Source: Ilyonectria destructans | Lineage: Eukaryota > Ascomycota > Sordariomycetes > Hypocreales > Nectriaceae | Length of the DNA stretch: 64,000 nucleotides | Direction of reading: 5' to 3' | Assembly: GCA_020740775.1 (NCBI GenBank) | Contig: JAHEWK010000029.1 | Coordinates: 248,001-312,000, forward strand | Part shown: piece by piece, positions 62,807 through 64,000 of the stretch | Layout: each line of letters begins with the position of its first letter | How positions within the stretch are numbered: the stretch's first letter is position 1 | Made by a program: the position numbers and the translations under genes | The notes under the pieces: generated by a model | Told to the model about the DNA's origin: nothing | Databases searched by the model: none | The model's input: only the letters and a program-made list of their open reading frames with translations

Positions 62807-63774
62807 CTAGCCAACAACCACACCGTCACGATGTGATACCGCGACATCATGCGACCGCCTCGACCACCGGCGCAGGGCTCACTACGGAGATTTGAGGCCG
62901 AACGGGTTGCCATCCCTGGTAGACGGCGGCTGAAAAGGCGCAAATAAGGAGTCGCAACCGAGCCCCGAGCCGTCCCCCGGCGGCCACAGCCCACTTGCCC
63001 TTACGAAGCCATCAAAGTTTATTTAGCCGTCAGGTAATTGACTTTTGGCTAGTAAAAGCACCACCACCATTCCGATAGAGTACGTCAGTAGCCAGAAAAA
63101 CGACCGATATAGGCACTCAGGCGCGCTACCTCGAATCAACGACATGTGATTAGGTTGGTAGTTCGCTTATTGGCAGACGAGGTGATCTGGTACCCAGGTA
63201 AGGTACTTAGATAGCTCAGGCGGGTAAGGTGGGTATGGAGCCGGGCTCACGGCGTCTGGCACACTCGGTCGTCAGAAAGCGCGGTTGTCGGCCACATATG
63301 AGTCCGATGCTGCATGATGCGATGGGCAAGTTCAGAAAACATGGGCCGGGAATGCTTGAAGTCTGAGATGTTGAGACGTCGTCTTGATGGGGGGGCGGAG
63401 ATTGGTCCGTGGGGCCCGACCTCCCTGTCGACACTCCCATCATGGAGTGACATCCATCCATCACATCTATCAGTCTGACATGAGGGGGAACTGCAGCGGA
63501 ATTCGCATCATCTGTGATGGGGAACCATCCAGCCATAATTCCATGAAATGTCTCCGTGGAAAACGACCTTCATTAGAGGGCCAATGGCACAAGAAGAGGA
63601 GGTTCTAGAAAAGCCCAAAGTCCGCTCCGCAGGCTAACTAGTAGCTTCAGCCCCTTTCGGTGTCCGCTAGCTTATAAAGCCAACCCCCAGGAGCAATTTG
63701 CACCCGAAGGCGCATGAACTTGCCAATGTGGCCGATTGCGTTAACTTCGTCTAAGTCGGCGAAAACAGAACGAA
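62807..63774. other. Intergenic, upstream of the NmrA-like gene
   Basis: No recognisable gene; antisense frames of up to 106 codons have no domains. Presumed to include the regulatory region of the gene starting at 63947. Confidence 0.5.
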
Positions 63775-63780
63775 TATAAA
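63775..63780 (+). promoter_or_regulatory. TATA box of the NmrA-like gene (candidate)
   Basis: TATAAA, 167 bases before the ATG, followed by a pyrimidine-rich leader (CATCTTCTCTTCTCCAAACC) typical of expressed fungal genes. Confidence 0.5.
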
Positions 63781-63946
63781 GATCGATTGATCCTGTGTTG
63801 TTTTTAAGTGGTTCACAAACTCATCGCACATTATCTCTTACAACACTCAGAAGTCGTCAAAAAGTCAGCCTGAAATCCTCGCTCATCCTCCATCATTCGA
63901 CTATACCACCATCTTCTCTTCTCCAAACCTCTCACCGTCCAGCATC

Positions 63947-64000
63947 ATGGCCATCATCGCTGTCGCAGGAGGCACTGGCAACCTCGGCCGCACTTTGGTC
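63947..64000 (+). CDS. NmrA-like / isoflavone-reductase-like protein, N terminus only
   Basis: ATG at 63947 in the context CATCATGGCC opens MAIIAVAGGTGNLGRTLV and runs off the window. The GGTGNLGR glycine motif directly at the N terminus is the dinucleotide-binding loop of atypical short-chain dehydrogenases of the NmrA/isoflavone reductase group. A TATA box and CT-rich leader support the start. Substrate and role cannot be known from 18 residues. Confidence 0.75.
   Translation, partial: MAIIAVAGGTGNLGRTLV

Overview
The window is from a filamentous ascomycete, most likely of the Aspergillus/Penicillium group (Eurotiales). Supporting signs are short 48-119 nt GT-AG introns, a Zn2Cys6 regulator, a fungal PD-(D/E)XK-like protein, V-ATPase subunit a, and LINE, hAT and pogo-type transposons of fungal kind. 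It reads as a transposon island or accessory region: few genes look intact, and most of the rest is transposon in all states of decay. No rRNA, tRNA or CRISPR array was found.

Layout. 1-2108: 3' end of a LINE (family A). 3.4-5.95 kb: a solo LTR, a decayed family-A LINE carrying a 199-bp MITE, and a second solo LTR. 5.98-6.94 kb: a GH128-like glycosidase pseudogene. 7.65-8.95 kb: pogo-type transposase remnant. 9.86-10.96 kb: remnant of a NACHT/ankyrin-type (STAND) immune-receptor gene. 11.8-12.1 kb: a head-to-tail pair of LTR-like repeats. 12.5-13.4 kb: a bHLH regulator. 14.7-17.5 kb: a family-C LINE whose tail cuts into a Myb/SANT-type gene. 17.85-18.7 kb: foldback elements. 18.9-24.35 kb: a nearly complete two-ORF LINE (family B). 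25.2-26.3 kb: decayed hAT.

26.4-33.8 kb is the most gene-like block: a five-exon Zn2Cys6 regulator, fragments of an alpha/beta hydrolase and of ATP synthase alpha, and a complete five-exon V-ATPase subunit a gene. Directly upstream of that gene, 34.14-37.73 kb is a DNA transposon with 30-bp terminal inverted repeats, a broken integrase-like transposase and an intact convergent gene of unknown function; this is the best candidate for an undescribed system. 37.9-40.6 kb holds LINE relics, and 40.6-44.1 kb shows nothing recognisable. 44.15-49.76 kb is an apparently intact hAT transposon lying between inverted copies of a 0.5-kb repeat. A bZIP gene (49.85-50.7 kb), a copy of the bHLH gene without its DNA-binding domain (52.6-53.0 kb) and a PD-(D/E)XK-like gene (53.1-54.7 kb) follow. 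54.85-62.8 kb is another nested transposon stack (LINE A, pogo, three MITE families, LTRs, LINE C, LINE A). The window ends in the first 18 codons of an NmrA-like gene.

The genes do not form a pathway. What links them is transposon activity: paralogous copies inside the window allow several insertions to be read against their empty sites (3-bp, 5-bp and 8-bp target duplications), and segmental copying has made a truncated regulator. Exon boundaries given here were found by eye from splice consensus, frame continuity and family resemblance; no alignment or database search was run.
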